From the NCBI GenBank assembly GCA_937136425.1, contig CAKZON010000037.1:113357-177356 (forward strand): a DNA stretch of 64,000 bases, given 5' to 3'. The notes under the pieces are model-generated. The model was not told where the DNA came from, searched no databases, and saw only the letters and a list, made by a program, of their open reading frames with translations. This document shows positions 53,626 through 63,680 of the stretch, in pieces. Source of the stretch: an uncultured Crocinitomix sp. (GTDB lineage: Bacteria; Bacteroidota; Bacteroidia; Flavobacteriales_D; Crocinitomicaceae). The number at the start of each line of letters is the position of its first letter. Position 1 is the stretch's first letter. A program made the position numbers and the translations under genes.

Positions 53626-54822
53626 ATGAAAACTACCCTTTTATTCTTTTTTAGTGCTGTGTTTGTAATAAACAGTTTCGCGCAATTGTCTTCAGGTAAC
53701 ACTCAATTTACAACTCAGTTAAATACAATTACTACAGCTGTTCCTTTTTTGCAAATTCCATCAGATGCTAGGTCAACAGGAATGGGAGATGTTGGTGCGG
53801 CAACCTCGCCTGATGCTTATTCATTGCACTGGAATACATCAAAGTTGGCTTTTTCGGATAAGAAAGTAGAAGTTGGAGTTTCGTATTCTCCTTGGTTACA
53901 TCAATTGGTTGATGATATTCATTATTTGCATGCTAGTGGTTATACAAAAATTGGTAATCGGCATGCTATAGGAGCATCTGCTACTTATTTTTCATTGGGG
54001 ACGGTCAGTATATCAAGCCCAACAGGGGTGTTAATAAAAGAATTTAATCCCAACGAATTTGAGTTTGTTGGTGCTTATGCTTTTAGGCTTTCAAAAAGAA
54101 GTGCATTGGGTATTAATGCAAAATATATTCATTCAAATTTAACAGATGGTATTACACTAGGAACAGTTGCAACAAAACCTGGGAAGGCAGTTGCGGCAGA
54201 TGTGTCTTATTCTTATTTTAATGAAGATTTGTCATTAAGGGGATATAATACAAGTTGGAGTTTAGGAGTAAACATATCCAACTTGGGAAATAAAATGGCT
54301 TATACCACTTCTTCAAACCAAGACTTTATTCCAGCAAATTTGAGAATAGGTTCAGCCTATTCTATCAAGGTTGATGAGAAGCATAAAATTGCTGCTGCAC
54401 TTGATTTTAATAAGCTTTTGGTTCCAACTTCTCCTATTCGTAATGCAAATGGGCAAATTTTGTCTGGAAAAAGTAATAATGTGTCCTCAACAGTAGGTTT
54501 GTATCAATCATTTTATGACGCGCCTGGAAATGTATTCGTTAATAATTCTGGCGCAGTTGTAGTTGAGAAGAATAGTCGATTAAAAGAAGAACTGAATGAA
54601 ATAACTATTGGCGGAGGGTTAGAGTATCAGTATAATGATATGGTAACAGTTCGTGGCGGTTATTTTTATGAGCATAGGGCAAAAGGAGATCGTAAATACT
54701 TTACTCTGGGTGCGGGTGTGAAATACAGTGTTGTTGGAATTGATGTATCATATTTGGCAGCACTAAAACGAACAAACCCATTGGCCAATACGGTTCGCTT
54801 TTCACTTAATTTTGCTATTTAG
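53626..54822 (+). CDS. T9SS outer-membrane protein PorV (copy 2)
   Basis: A 398-residue PorV paralog with signal peptide (ending SFAQ) and the same hallmarks as copy 1: TITTAVPFLQIPSDARSTGMGDVGAATSPD, HWNTSKLAFSDKK, SPWLHQLVDD, VRGGYFYEHRAKGDRKYFTLGAG. Copy 1 and copy 2 are similar along the whole length, with identical C-terminal blocks and more diverged middle strands. The ispF gene separates them. Two PorU and two PorV copies within 11 kb suggest two parallel PorU-PorV attachment complexes or a dosage effect. The next gene (pbpC) converges with no gap and no clear terminator. Confidence 0.9.
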   Translation: MKTTLLFFFSAVFVINSFAQLSSGNTQFTTQLNTITTAVPFLQIPSDARSTGMGDVGAATSPDAYSLHWNTSKLAFSDKKVEVGVSYSPWLHQLVDDIHYLHASGYTKIGNRHAIGASATYFSLGTVSISSPTGVLIKEFNPNEFEFVGAYAFRLSKRSALGINAKYIHSNLTDGITLGTVATKPGKAVAADVSYSYFNEDLSLRGYNTSWSLGVNISNLGNKMAYTTSSNQDFIPANLRIGSAYSIKVDEKHKIAAALDFNKLLVPTSPIRNANGQILSGKSNNVSSTVGLYQSFYDAPGNVFVNNSGAVVVEKNSRLKEELNEITIGGGLEYQYNDMVTVRGGYFYEHRAKGDRKYFTLGAGVKYSVVGIDVSYLAALKRTNPLANTVRFSLNFAI

Positions 54823-57195
54823 TCAGTCCGTTCCACTAACGGTAACTTCAAACACAACCATTTCACTATTTCCTTTTTCATCAATTATGGTTAAGCGGTG
54901 TTTACCAGTTGAGGGCATATATTTCATTTGATGAATACCTTTTGTCGTTCCAATAAATGAATTGTCCAAATGCCAATAAAGGTTTATTTTTTCGTTGATA
55001 TGTGTTGCCTCAAAAAAGATAGCTTCATTCACTTCTTCAAAGTTTAACGGAATAAAAATTTGACTGTTCGATTTCGGATAGATTACCGCCAAGTCTTTTT
55101 CACCAATCGTGTTTACACAACCTTCATAATAGGCGGGGGGCTTTTTATAATTGGGGTCATGATTTTTATAAAAATATTCGGCAACAGCAGGTAGCGTAAA
55201 CCACGATTTCTTTTTAGCCAATGCCATATTATAGCAGGATGAATTTACCTGATGTGTACCAGAACTGTCTAAAAATAAGAATTGATGATAATGACAAGCA
55301 GGAGTATTTAAAGTTCGTTTAGGAATATATTTTTCCTGTGTCTGCTCGCATGCTTCACTTGCTCGATAACCAGATTTGTTGCAAATTTCAACCAATTGCA
55401 TTTCATCATAAGGTTGGTAAAACCAGTTTGATTGAGGAAGTCCTGAAAAAACATCAAAAAGTATTGGTGCAGCAGCTTCACGACCGATCAGTCCAGGTCT
55501 TCCTTCACCATCTGCATTTCCTACCCAAACGCCCACTACATATTTTGAATTTGTTCCAACAGCCCAAGCATCTCTGAATCCAAAACTGGTGCCCGTTTTC
55601 CATGCAATTTGTTGTGAGGTTTCAAAAAGTTCCCAATTAATATCATCCTCTGGGCGTTGCACTTCTCGCATGGCTTGGAAAGTGAACCAACTTGTCGCTG
55701 CACTAAATACCGGTCGCTCTTCAGGATGATTTTCTTCTGCTTGTAAATAACTTGCACGTCTATTAATACCTGTTCCAGTTTCAGGATATCTATTCAAACT
55801 TCTCGCCATTAAACCATAAGCCGAGACTAAGTCCCAAAGGTTCGTTTCGGCACCGCCAAGTATTAAAGAAAGCCCATAATGTTGTGGTGTGTTTTTAATC
55901 GTTGTAAAACCTAGTTTCTGCAGTGAGTAATGAAATTTTTCTACACCAAATTTGGTCAATAGTCGTACCATTGGAACATTTAACGAACGGGCTAAAGCAT
56001 CATCTATTTTTACAATTCCGTCATATTTTAAATTGTAATTTTTAGGAGAATAGCCAGACATAACGGTTGGAATGTCTTGCACAACCATTTCTGGAGTTAT
56101 ACTCCCATTTTCTAGCATAGACGCGTAAAGAAATGGTTTTATAATGCTGCCTGTGCTTCTAGGTGCCATAATTATATCGACATCACTTCCATGTTCTGCT
56201 GCTACATTAGGTACATTTCCCGTATAGGCCAATACTTTGCCAGTTTCAACATCCATAACTAAAACAGCAGCATTATGAATTTCATTTTCACTTAAACTTC
56301 CATGATGAAATTGAACAATATTATTCACTCTTTCTTGAATTGAAATATCAATTGAGGTTTGAACAACTTGTCCTGTTAAGCCGTCTTTTATTACGCGGGT
56401 CAATAAGTGAGGTGCAATTCTCGGAATTGGATGAGGTTTTTCAGGAAGCTCTTCAAGTTTAGATAAAACCCAGGTAATAGAATCAATTTCCTCCACCTCG
56501 TACAGGCGATCAAGCAAGCGATTTCGTTTAGCAATTAGCAGGTCTCTGTTTTTTCCAGGATGCATTAATGATGGAGCATTGGGGAGTACGGCAAGCGTTG
56601 CAGTTTCTGCCCAAGATAATTGTGCTGCCGGACGGCCAAAATAACGCCATGCAGCTGCATCCAGCCCTACAACATTTCCACCCATTGGAGCGTTAGAGGC
56701 ATATAAGGCTAAAATTTCATCCTTATTGTAGCGCCATTCCGCTCGAGTTGCCCAAAATATTTCTACTACCTTTTGCCAAACTGTCCGCGATTTTCCTTTT
56801 CTACTCATGCGCATTAATTGCATGGTTATGGTACTGCCACCACTTACTTTTTCTCCAGATGATAAGTTTTGATAAGTGGCTCTGGCAAGTCCTTTAATAC
56901 TTACTCCCCAATGCGATCTAAAACTGCGATCCTCAAATTGAATAATTGCTTTTTCAAATTTCTCAGGTACTTCAGAATTGTAAGGGAATCGCCATTGTCC
57001 ATCTTCAGCAATAGACGCGGCAAGTAAGTTTCCGTTTTTGTCTAAAAGTACTGTGCTTGTTGGGTCTTCAAATAAGACTTTGGGTAAACAGAAAAACCAA
57101 ATTAAAAATAGAATCAGCCCAATTGAAGAAAGTATATATTTATACTTCTGAATAAACCGTAAAATTCGTTTTCCTATTTTTTTTATCCGTTTCAA
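54823..57195 (-). CDS. pbpC: Penicillin-binding protein 1C
   Basis: A bifunctional class A-like peptidoglycan synthase of 790 residues. It has an N-terminal transmembrane helix (about 20-40) and a GT51 glycosyltransferase domain (about 60-230; FEDRSFRSHWGVS, SGGSTITMQLMRM). The transpeptidase domain has S350-x-x-K353 in STGSIIKPF, the SxN motif (RSLNVPM) and KTGTSFGFRDAWAVG. The C-terminal BiPBP_C domain covers about 700-790. The frame starts with a TTG; no ATG lies before the GT51 domain. PBP1C genes in many bacteria are paired with an alpha-2-macroglobulin gene, and none is seen here. It is divergent from the propeller-kinase gene. Confidence 0.93.
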   Translation of the reverse strand: MKRIKKIGKRILRFIQKYKYILSSIGLILFLIWFFCLPKVLFEDPTSTVLLDKNGNLLAASIAEDGQWRFPYNSEVPEKFEKAIIQFEDRSFRSHWGVSIKGLARATYQNLSSGEKVSGGSTITMQLMRMSRKGKSRTVWQKVVEIFWATRAEWRYNKDEILALYASNAPMGGNVVGLDAAAWRYFGRPAAQLSWAETATLAVLPNAPSLMHPGKNRDLLIAKRNRLLDRLYEVEEIDSITWVLSKLEELPEKPHPIPRIAPHLLTRVIKDGLTGQVVQTSIDISIQERVNNIVQFHHGSLSENEIHNAAVLVMDVETGKVLAYTGNVPNVAAEHGSDVDIIMAPRSTGSIIKPFLYASMLENGSITPEMVVQDIPTVMSGYSPKNYNLKYDGIVKIDDALARSLNVPMVRLLTKFGVEKFHYSLQKLGFTTIKNTPQHYGLSLILGGAETNLWDLVSAYGLMARSLNRYPETGTGINRRASYLQAEENHPEERPVFSAATSWFTFQAMREVQRPEDDINWELFETSQQIAWKTGTSFGFRDAWAVGTNSKYVVGVWVGNADGEGRPGLIGREAAAPILFDVFSGLPQSNWFYQPYDEMQLVEICNKSGYRASEACEQTQEKYIPKRTLNTPACHYHQFLFLDSSGTHQVNSSCYNMALAKKKSWFTLPAVAEYFYKNHDPNYKKPPAYYEGCVNTIGEKDLAVIYPKSNSQIFIPLNFEEVNEAIFFEATHINEKINLYWHLDNSFIGTTKGIHQMKYMPSTGKHRLTIIDEKGNSEMVVFEVTVSGTD

Positions 57196-57344
57196 ATCTT
57201 ATCTTTATACAAGTTAGATGTTCTTAGTTATTTAGTGTTTAATAGATGCGTATGTTATTTCTAAAGCACAATTGGAAGAGCTAAACTAGTTAAATTAATT
57301 TCAATAATAAAACAACTTTTATTATCCGCTTTGCCCCAGCATTT

Positions 57345-60300
57345 ATGCGACAAATTACTCGTAGAATCAAATTGTTTAGTGTTGTTTCTTGCATCTCTAC
57401 TATTCTTGGTGTAGCCGGTTATGGGCAAGCGTATAATTTCGACTACCTTTCAATTCAAGAGGGCCTTCCACAGTCTCAGGCTTTTTGTATCATGTTTGAT
57501 TCAGATCAGTATGCTTGGATTGGAACGCAGGGAGGAGGCTTATGTCGATATGATGGTGAAAACTATACATATTATACCAAAAATGATTCACTAATTTCTA
57601 ATCGAATTTATAAAACCAAAGAAATAGATGGTAGTATTTGGGTTGGGCAAAAAGGTGGGGTTTCTCAATTGAGTTTGAAAGGGGAGTTTCAATCAAATTA
57701 TCGTTTAAGCAGTAATTCCATTATTATTCGAGATATTATTGGTTTTAAAGGAGAATACCTTTTTGCATCAAATAATGGGGTGTATCAACTTTCAGATAAC
57801 GGTTTGGAGATTGTTACTGACAATCCAAGTATAATTGGAGCAAATATTCATAGTTTTTTTCTTGCTAATGAAGATGATCTTTGGCTTTGCACTGATGTTG
57901 GATTGTTGAGTTATGAGGATGTTTTTGGTAAGTTGTCAAAAGCGAAGGGATTAAGTACTCCGCATGTTGAATGTGCTGTTGAGTTTAAAAATGAATGGGT
58001 TATTGGAACTTATGAAGGGGGATTAAATTTTTATAATAAATCTAGTATTTATAGAAAAGAGGAGTTTGCAGAACTGGATGACAAAATTATATTAAGTCTT
58101 TTCGTTTCTGGAGAAAATGAGTTGTGGATTGGTACCATGAATAATGGTGTTTATGTGCATAATGCAAAAGATGGTGTTTTAAGAAACTTTAGAACAAGCA
58201 ATGGTTTGTCTGGAAATCATATTAAGACCATTGTAGCCGATTATTGGGATAATATATGGATTGGAACAAGTGGTGGAGGAGTGTCTGTATTTCAAAATAG
58301 TCCATTCATAAAATATAATAGTGCCTCAGGGTTAAATGGAGATTATGTTTTTTCTGTTTTGAATGATTCTCGTGAAAACCTATGGTTAGGAACAGAGGGG
58401 ATGGGTGTAATGAGAATTAATGATACATCCAAAGTTTTGTTTGATGAAGAATCTGGATTTTATTCTGAAAAAGTAAAGAGCATTTATGAGGACTCGAAGG
58501 GGTATGTTTGGTTTGGTACGGAGGGAAAAGGAGTAGGAGTGTATAATCCTTATGATGGGAAAGATACAATTTATTCATTTTATAATACAAAAGGATTAAG
58601 AGGGAATTGGGTTAAATGTTTTACAGAAAATCCATCAACTGGGCAAGTTTATATAGGAACTTCAGATGGAGGAATATTTTCTGTGGTTAGAGGGCGCGGG
58701 GCAAATCCAATCAATTCGTTTAAGTTTGTTGAGACGGAAAATGGTAAAGCTCCAAAACATATAACTGCCTTGCGTTATGTAAATGCACAATTATGGTTTG
58801 CAAATGATAATGGTAAGTATGGGTTTATTGAAGATAAGCAAATAACAATTTTTAATGAGCCAGGAAAAAGCTTCCGCAATATTGTGGCAAAAGATAATGT
58901 TTATTGGATTGGTTCAAAAGATAATGGTATCATGCGTTTAGAGATGGACGAAGATTCAATAAGTACTAAGGAGTGGATGAATGCCAACGTTGGTAATGGA
59001 ATTCAGTCAAATAATATTTATCAATTAGTGTATCACAATAATCAATTATGGATTGGTACAGAAAAAGGATTGGATCGATTGGACCTTGATTCGAATAACC
59101 GCCGAACGAGCTATGAGCATTTTGGTTACGAAGAAGGATTTGAAGGAGTTGAAACAAATATTAATGCCGGAAATGTAGATCAGGAAGGTAACTTATGGTT
59201 TGGAACAGTTGATGGGCTGTATGTTTATAAAGGGCGTGATCCAAATCAGTCTCAAAGAAAACCGCCAGTTTTAAAATTAAACGATTTTCAAATTGTATTT
59301 GAATCAATAGAGAATACAAAATATGCTAGCGCTTTTCATGAAGGTGAAATCACAACAGAGTTAATTTTACCTTATAATGAGAATCATATTAGTTTTCAAT
59401 TTAATGCTATTCATTATTCTTTTGCAAATAATATAAGATATAGATGGAAGTTAGAAGGAGTGGATCCTGATTGGACGCCGAGTACTACTATTAACGTGGC
59501 TACATATCCTAATCTTTTGCCTGGTGAATATGTATTTAATGTACAAACAGCAATTGATGAAAGTTGGGAGCAGGAGCCAATTCAAATTGCATTTCGAATT
59601 GATCAACCTTATTGGGAAAAATTTTGGTTTAAATTCGCTTACTATAGTTTGGCAGTTGTTTTACTCATTATAATTGTATTGTTAATTCTAGTTAGACAAA
59701 GGCGTAAAAGTAAAGCGTTAAATGAGAAGCTTAAATTGGAAAAAAATCTTTTAGAGTTAGAACAAAAAGCACTGCGTTTGCAAATGAATCCGCATTTTAT
59801 TTTTAACGTACTAAATTCCATTCATAATCTAATTATTCTAAACGATTCCGATAAGGCTCGGTATGCATTGTCTAAGTTTTCTAAACTTATGCGCCAAGTT
59901 TTAGAAAATTCGCGCGAAAAATTTATTTCTATTGATGATGAGGTAGAGACGCTACAGAACTATGTGCAATTAGAAAGGTTAACTGCAAATGCAAATATTG
60001 ATCTTGAATTTGATTTTGCAGATGACATGGATACCGCTGAAGAAATTTTACCGCCGTTAATGATACAGCCTTTTGTTGAAAATGCAATCGTACATGGTTT
60101 AAAAGGTGCGGATCGAAAAGGTGAAATTTTAGTTTCATTTAAGTGGCTGAATGAAAATGTTCTGGAATGTGCAATAAGTGATAATGGTATTGGTAGAAAA
60201 AAGGCAAATGAAATCAAGGCGCAACAAGCTACTTATCATAAATCAACTGCATTACAAGTTGCGCAAGAGAGGTTAGCAAACCTAAATCAAGAGACTTCTT

Positions 60301-60383
60301 TTATTCCCTTTGAAATCATAGACCTAAAAGGTGAAGAAGGACAACCTGCTGGTACCAAAGTTATTATTAGAGTTTTGGTCTAG
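57345..60383 (+). CDS. Two-component-regulator-propeller LytS-type histidine kinase
   Basis: A 1012-residue sensor. The signal peptide ends near GQA. The periplasmic part contains two-component-regulator propeller repeats (about 35-620; recurring WIGTxGxG motifs such as AWIGTQGGGLCRYDG and LWIGTEKGLDRLD). A Y_Y_Y domain follows (about 680-750; ISFQFNAIHYSFANNIRYRW), then a transmembrane helix (about 757-780). The cytoplasmic His_kinase domain has LQMNPHFIFNVLNSIHN with H817, and the ATP-binding ISDNGIGRKKAN. No regulator gene is adjacent, so its LytR-type partner must be elsewhere. Ligand unknown; related sensors often respond to polysaccharides, but no such genes are nearby. Confidence 0.9.
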   Translation: MRQITRRIKLFSVVSCISTILGVAGYGQAYNFDYLSIQEGLPQSQAFCIMFDSDQYAWIGTQGGGLCRYDGENYTYYTKNDSLISNRIYKTKEIDGSIWVGQKGGVSQLSLKGEFQSNYRLSSNSIIIRDIIGFKGEYLFASNNGVYQLSDNGLEIVTDNPSIIGANIHSFFLANEDDLWLCTDVGLLSYEDVFGKLSKAKGLSTPHVECAVEFKNEWVIGTYEGGLNFYNKSSIYRKEEFAELDDKIILSLFVSGENELWIGTMNNGVYVHNAKDGVLRNFRTSNGLSGNHIKTIVADYWDNIWIGTSGGGVSVFQNSPFIKYNSASGLNGDYVFSVLNDSRENLWLGTEGMGVMRINDTSKVLFDEESGFYSEKVKSIYEDSKGYVWFGTEGKGVGVYNPYDGKDTIYSFYNTKGLRGNWVKCFTENPSTGQVYIGTSDGGIFSVVRGRGANPINSFKFVETENGKAPKHITALRYVNAQLWFANDNGKYGFIEDKQITIFNEPGKSFRNIVAKDNVYWIGSKDNGIMRLEMDEDSISTKEWMNANVGNGIQSNNIYQLVYHNNQLWIGTEKGLDRLDLDSNNRRTSYEHFGYEEGFEGVETNINAGNVDQEGNLWFGTVDGLYVYKGRDPNQSQRKPPVLKLNDFQIVFESIENTKYASAFHEGEITTELILPYNENHISFQFNAIHYSFANNIRYRWKLEGVDPDWTPSTTINVATYPNLLPGEYVFNVQTAIDESWEQEPIQIAFRIDQPYWEKFWFKFAYYSLAVVLLIIIVLLILVRQRRKSKALNEKLKLEKNLLELEQKALRLQMNPHFIFNVLNSIHNLIILNDSDKARYALSKFSKLMRQVLENSREKFISIDDEVETLQNYVQLERLTANANIDLEFDFADDMDTAEEILPPLMIQPFVENAIVHGLKGADRKGEILVSFKWLNENVLECAISDNGIGRKKANEIKAQQATYHKSTALQVAQERLANLNQETSFIPFEIIDLKGEEGQPAGTKVIIRVLV

Positions 60384-60631
60384 CCATCTCACTTCATAAT
60401 TATTCAATTCACTACTTGTAGCTGCTGATTAATTAGGTGTCTATCTGAAAATCATTTGTTAGTCGTTTGTTTTTCCTCGCTAAAAGTGGATTTATCCCCT
60501 TCATTTGGTCTATTTTCCTCATAGGTCAGCCATTACATCTTATTATTTGGAAGTTTGGTTATTGCTTTTAAATAATTAAGGTGGTCTCCGAAAAACCCAA
60601 ATAGAGTAGGAAAAATTAAATATTTATAATT

Positions 60632-61006
60632 ATGAAAAAGAGCTTTTTACTATTTGCATTAATCTTTTGCTTTTCAATTGGATATGCGCAAACCGATAAG
60701 TTGACTGTTAGAAATACAACAGGGTTTACACTTGTTGTTTCTGCCTTTGCAGCTGATAATGGTTGTTCACCGCAAGTCTCATCTTCATCTGGGCCAATAA
60801 CAATTGCACCTGGTGCAATTGCAACCTTTTTCTTGCCAGCAGTGCCAGCTACGAATTGGAGTATGATTCGAGTTGCTCCCGCTCCAGGAATGGTTGGTGT
60901 TGGAGGTAGATTTGTTAGCGGCTGTGTTACCGGTTGCGGATCAAGTTCAGCTAGCCCATTAATTGTAACATGGGGTTCATGCACCGAAGTTGGATTGTCA
61001 ATTTAA
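60632..61006 (+). CDS. Small secreted cysteine-containing protein
   Basis: A 124-residue protein with a clear signal peptide (MKKSFLLFALIFCFSIGYAQ, cleavage after Q20). The mature part is about 104 residues, rich in Ala, Ser, Gly and Pro, with a beta-like pattern (KLTVRNTTGFTLVVSAFAAD, GPITIAPGAIATFFLPA, NWSMIRVAPAPG). Four cysteines (in NGCSP, SGCVTGC and GSCTE) could form two disulfides. No family is recognised. A similar-length open frame on the opposite strand lacks a signal or sensible composition. Its GC content is visibly higher than its surroundings. It has its own hairpin terminator. Confidence 0.75.
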   Translation: MKKSFLLFALIFCFSIGYAQTDKLTVRNTTGFTLVVSAFAADNGCSPQVSSSSGPITIAPGAIATFFLPAVPATNWSMIRVAPAPGMVGVGGRFVSGCVTGCGSSSASPLIVTWGSCTEVGLSI

Positions 61007-61060
61007 TAAAGACAGTTTGATACATCCATATTGTTTGTAGTATGCACTATGGAAATATAG

Positions 61061-61116
61061 ATCTGGTCAAAAATGATTCGCTTTCAAGCGGAGTTTATTT
61101 TTGATCAGATTTTTTA
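61061..61116 (+). terminator. Terminator of the small secreted protein gene
   Basis: A long imperfect hairpin (ATCTGGTCAAAAAT pairing with ATTTTTGATCAGAT, inner stem CGCTT/AAGCG) is followed by TTTTT. It lies about 55 bases past the stop. Confidence 0.75.
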
Positions 61117-61135
61117 GTATACCGAGTCTAATTAA

Positions 61136-63415
61136 CTAATCTAGGATTTCTAGTTTAGCAAACTTCAACAGTAATTGCTTATTCCCCGCTTTTGGAAAAA
61201 ATACGGTAGCTTTAGTTGGTGGAGTACCTTCTAGTCCAACTACTTTTCCTTTACCAAATCTTTCATGAACAACATTATAACCAACTTTTAAATCTAATTG
61301 CTGAGCAGTAGTTCCTTTTGCGGGCTTTTTAGGTTTTGCCTCGTCAACAGGAGTTAGTCTTCTACGGTCGGAGAATAGTGGTTTTTTACTTCCTAATTTT
61401 CGTTCCATGTTAAATTGATTCATAGAGCGTCCGCCACCCATGCTGTTCATCCGCGGTTGATTTAGCATCTCTAAATGGTTTGGATCTATTTCTTCAATAA
61501 ATCGACTGGGTTCACTGGTTACAATATTACCCCATCTAAACCTACTAGAAGCATATGATAATGTTGCTTGTTTTTCTGCTCGTGTTAATGCGACATAAAA
61601 CAGTCTTCTTTCCTCTTCTAATTCAGATCTAGAGTTGAGTGCTAATTGTGATGGGAATAAATTTTCTTCTAATCCAACAATATAAACGTATGGAAACTCA
61701 AGTCCTTTCGAAGCATGAATTGTCATTAACGTGATTTTGTCTTTGTCCTCTTCTTTGTCTTGGTCAGCATCAGTTAATAAGGCTACATCAACCATGAAGT
61801 CACTTAAAAATGCAGTTTCTCCCTCACTAATTGTTTCAGTAAATTCTTTTATACCTGATAGTAGAGCTTGGATGTTTTCATGACGCGACACTCCTTCAGG
61901 AGATTTATCATCATATAAGTCTTTTAAAATACCTGAGCTTTTAGCTATTGTCTCAGCCATTGAATATGCATCTATCTTTTCAAGTTGAACAGCATAGCTA
62001 TTAATAGAAGTGACAAATGCATTTAATTTTGTTTTTGCTCCTGATGGAATTCCACTTGGGTATTTTTGAGGTTCTGAAATTACTTCCCATAAACTTACCC
62101 CATGTTGTGAAGCTGTTATGATAATTTTTTCAATTGTAGTTTTTCCAATTCCTCTTTTTGGGTAATTAATTACACGTTTTAAAGCTTCTTCATCAGTTGG
62201 GTTTGCTGTTAAGCGAAAATAAGCAAGTAAATCCTTAATCTCTTTTCGTTGGTAAAATGATAAACCGCCATATATCTTGTAAGGGAGATTCAGCTTTCTT
62301 AAAGATTCCTCAAATGATCTTGATTGTGCATTTGTTCTATAAAGAATGGCAAAATCAGAATTTGCAGCGCCGTCATGATTCTTGGCTTCAAAAATCATAT
62401 TACTGATAGCCTTTCCCTCTTCATTGTCGGTCAATGAACGTAGCACTTTTATTTTATTGCCTTCAGTATTGTCCGTCCAAACAGTCTTTTGTATTTGATC
62501 TTTGTTTTTGGCAATAACACTATTGGCAGCATTAACAATTGTTTGCGTACTTCGGTAGTTTTGTTCTAGTTTAAAAACCTTGTGATCTTTATAGTCATTT
62601 TTAAAATTGAGTATGTTCTCAATATTAGCCCCACGGAATGAGTAGATACTTTGAGCATCATCACCAACAACACAAATATTAGTGTAGGCTGCGGCTAATT
62701 TTTTCACAATTAAATACTGAGAGTAGTTCGTATCTTGATACTCATCTACCAATACATATTTAAACTTATGTTGGTAATAGTGTAAGACATCAGCATGATC
62801 TCTCAATAATATATTGGTTTTAAACAGTAAGTCATCAAAATCCATTGCTCCAGCCATAAAGCAACGCTTTTCATATGCGCGGTATACTTCAAATAGTCTT
62901 GGTTTACCACTCATTCTGTCTTCCGTAACAACATCAGTGTTTGCTTCATAAGCGGCCGCAGAGATCAGGTTATTCTTGGCAGATGATATTCGGCTTAGTA
63001 TTAAGTTGGGTTTGTAGGTTTTATCATCCAAACGTAATTCTTTAACAATCGCTTTAATTAAGCTTCTAGAATCTTGTGTGTCATAAATCGTAAAGTTGGA
63101 TGGGTATCCTAACTTGTCTGCGTGATGCCTCAATATTCTTGAGAATACAGAGTGGAAAGTTCCCATGGATATATTTTTGGCTTCTGAACCTCCAATAATT
63201 TGAGCAATTCTATCCTTCATTTCCTTAGCGGCCTTGTTCGTAAATGTCAGAGCCAATATGTTAAAAGGGTCAACCCCGTTTTTAATCATATGCGCAATTC
63301 GATAAGTTAACACTCTCGTTTTGCCCGATCCTGCTCCTGCAATAACCATGGTTGCGCCCTCTGTATTTATAACTGCCGCTTTTTGCTCAGGGTTTAATGA
63401 TTTCAAATAATCCAT
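61136..63415 (-). CDS. UvrD/PcrA-type ATP-dependent DNA helicase
   Basis: A superfamily 1 helicase (3' to 5') for repair and replication-fork maintenance. The 759 residues have Q-motif LNPEQKAAV, Walker A VIAGAGSGKTRVL (about 25-36), motif Ib and II YQDTNYSQY preceded by VDEYQDT. Motif III is VVGDDAQSIYSFRGA, motif IV is LEQNYRSTQ, motif V is MTIHASKGLEFPYVYIVGLEE and motif VI is EEERRLFYVALTRAEK. The C-terminal 80 residues form the Tudor-like RNA-polymerase-binding domain (DLKVGYNVVHERFGKGKVVGLEG). Either pcrA or uvrD would be a reasonable name. The gene is convergent with the small secreted protein gene and divergent from rpsL. Confidence 0.94.
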   Translation of the reverse strand: MDYLKSLNPEQKAAVINTEGATMVIAGAGSGKTRVLTYRIAHMIKNGVDPFNILALTFTNKAAKEMKDRIAQIIGGSEAKNISMGTFHSVFSRILRHHADKLGYPSNFTIYDTQDSRSLIKAIVKELRLDDKTYKPNLILSRISSAKNNLISAAAYEANTDVVTEDRMSGKPRLFEVYRAYEKRCFMAGAMDFDDLLFKTNILLRDHADVLHYYQHKFKYVLVDEYQDTNYSQYLIVKKLAAAYTNICVVGDDAQSIYSFRGANIENILNFKNDYKDHKVFKLEQNYRSTQTIVNAANSVIAKNKDQIQKTVWTDNTEGNKIKVLRSLTDNEEGKAISNMIFEAKNHDGAANSDFAILYRTNAQSRSFEESLRKLNLPYKIYGGLSFYQRKEIKDLLAYFRLTANPTDEEALKRVINYPKRGIGKTTIEKIIITASQHGVSLWEVISEPQKYPSGIPSGAKTKLNAFVTSINSYAVQLEKIDAYSMAETIAKSSGILKDLYDDKSPEGVSRHENIQALLSGIKEFTETISEGETAFLSDFMVDVALLTDADQDKEEDKDKITLMTIHASKGLEFPYVYIVGLEENLFPSQLALNSRSELEEERRLFYVALTRAEKQATLSYASSRFRWGNIVTSEPSRFIEEIDPNHLEMLNQPRMNSMGGGRSMNQFNMERKLGSKKPLFSDRRRLTPVDEAKPKKPAKGTTAQQLDLKVGYNVVHERFGKGKVVGLEGTPPTKATVFFPKAGNKQLLLKFAKLEILD

Positions 63416-63580
63416 AGAACAAAAATAGAGATTATATGAGCACAGTCTTAGGTCTCAAAAGGAAATTTTTTCGATTTAAAAAACAGGCTGTAAATCAAGG
63501 GGTTAAATAAATGTCCAATTCTTACAGTTTTGATTTTCAACATCATTTTGTGAAAAATGTCAAAAATAGTTTAACAAAAG

Positions 63581-63610
63581 TTGTTTAATAAAAAAAACTT
63601 AATACCTTTG
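63581..63610 (+). promoter_or_regulatory. Promoter of rpsL
   Basis: TTG (63581-63583), 19 bases, TACCTTTG (63603-63610) matches both Bacteroidota boxes and spacing. The leader to the ATG at 63681 is about 64 bases. Confidence 0.75.
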
Positions 63611-63680
63611 CACTCCGAATTTTGACGAATTTGGACGCATTATATTGTGAAATAAATAGATAAAACAATAACAAGGTACT

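Noticed and set aside
60616..60984. Antisense frame opposite the small secreted protein
   Set aside because: It lacks a signal peptide and normal composition; the plus-strand frame has both signal peptide and terminator.
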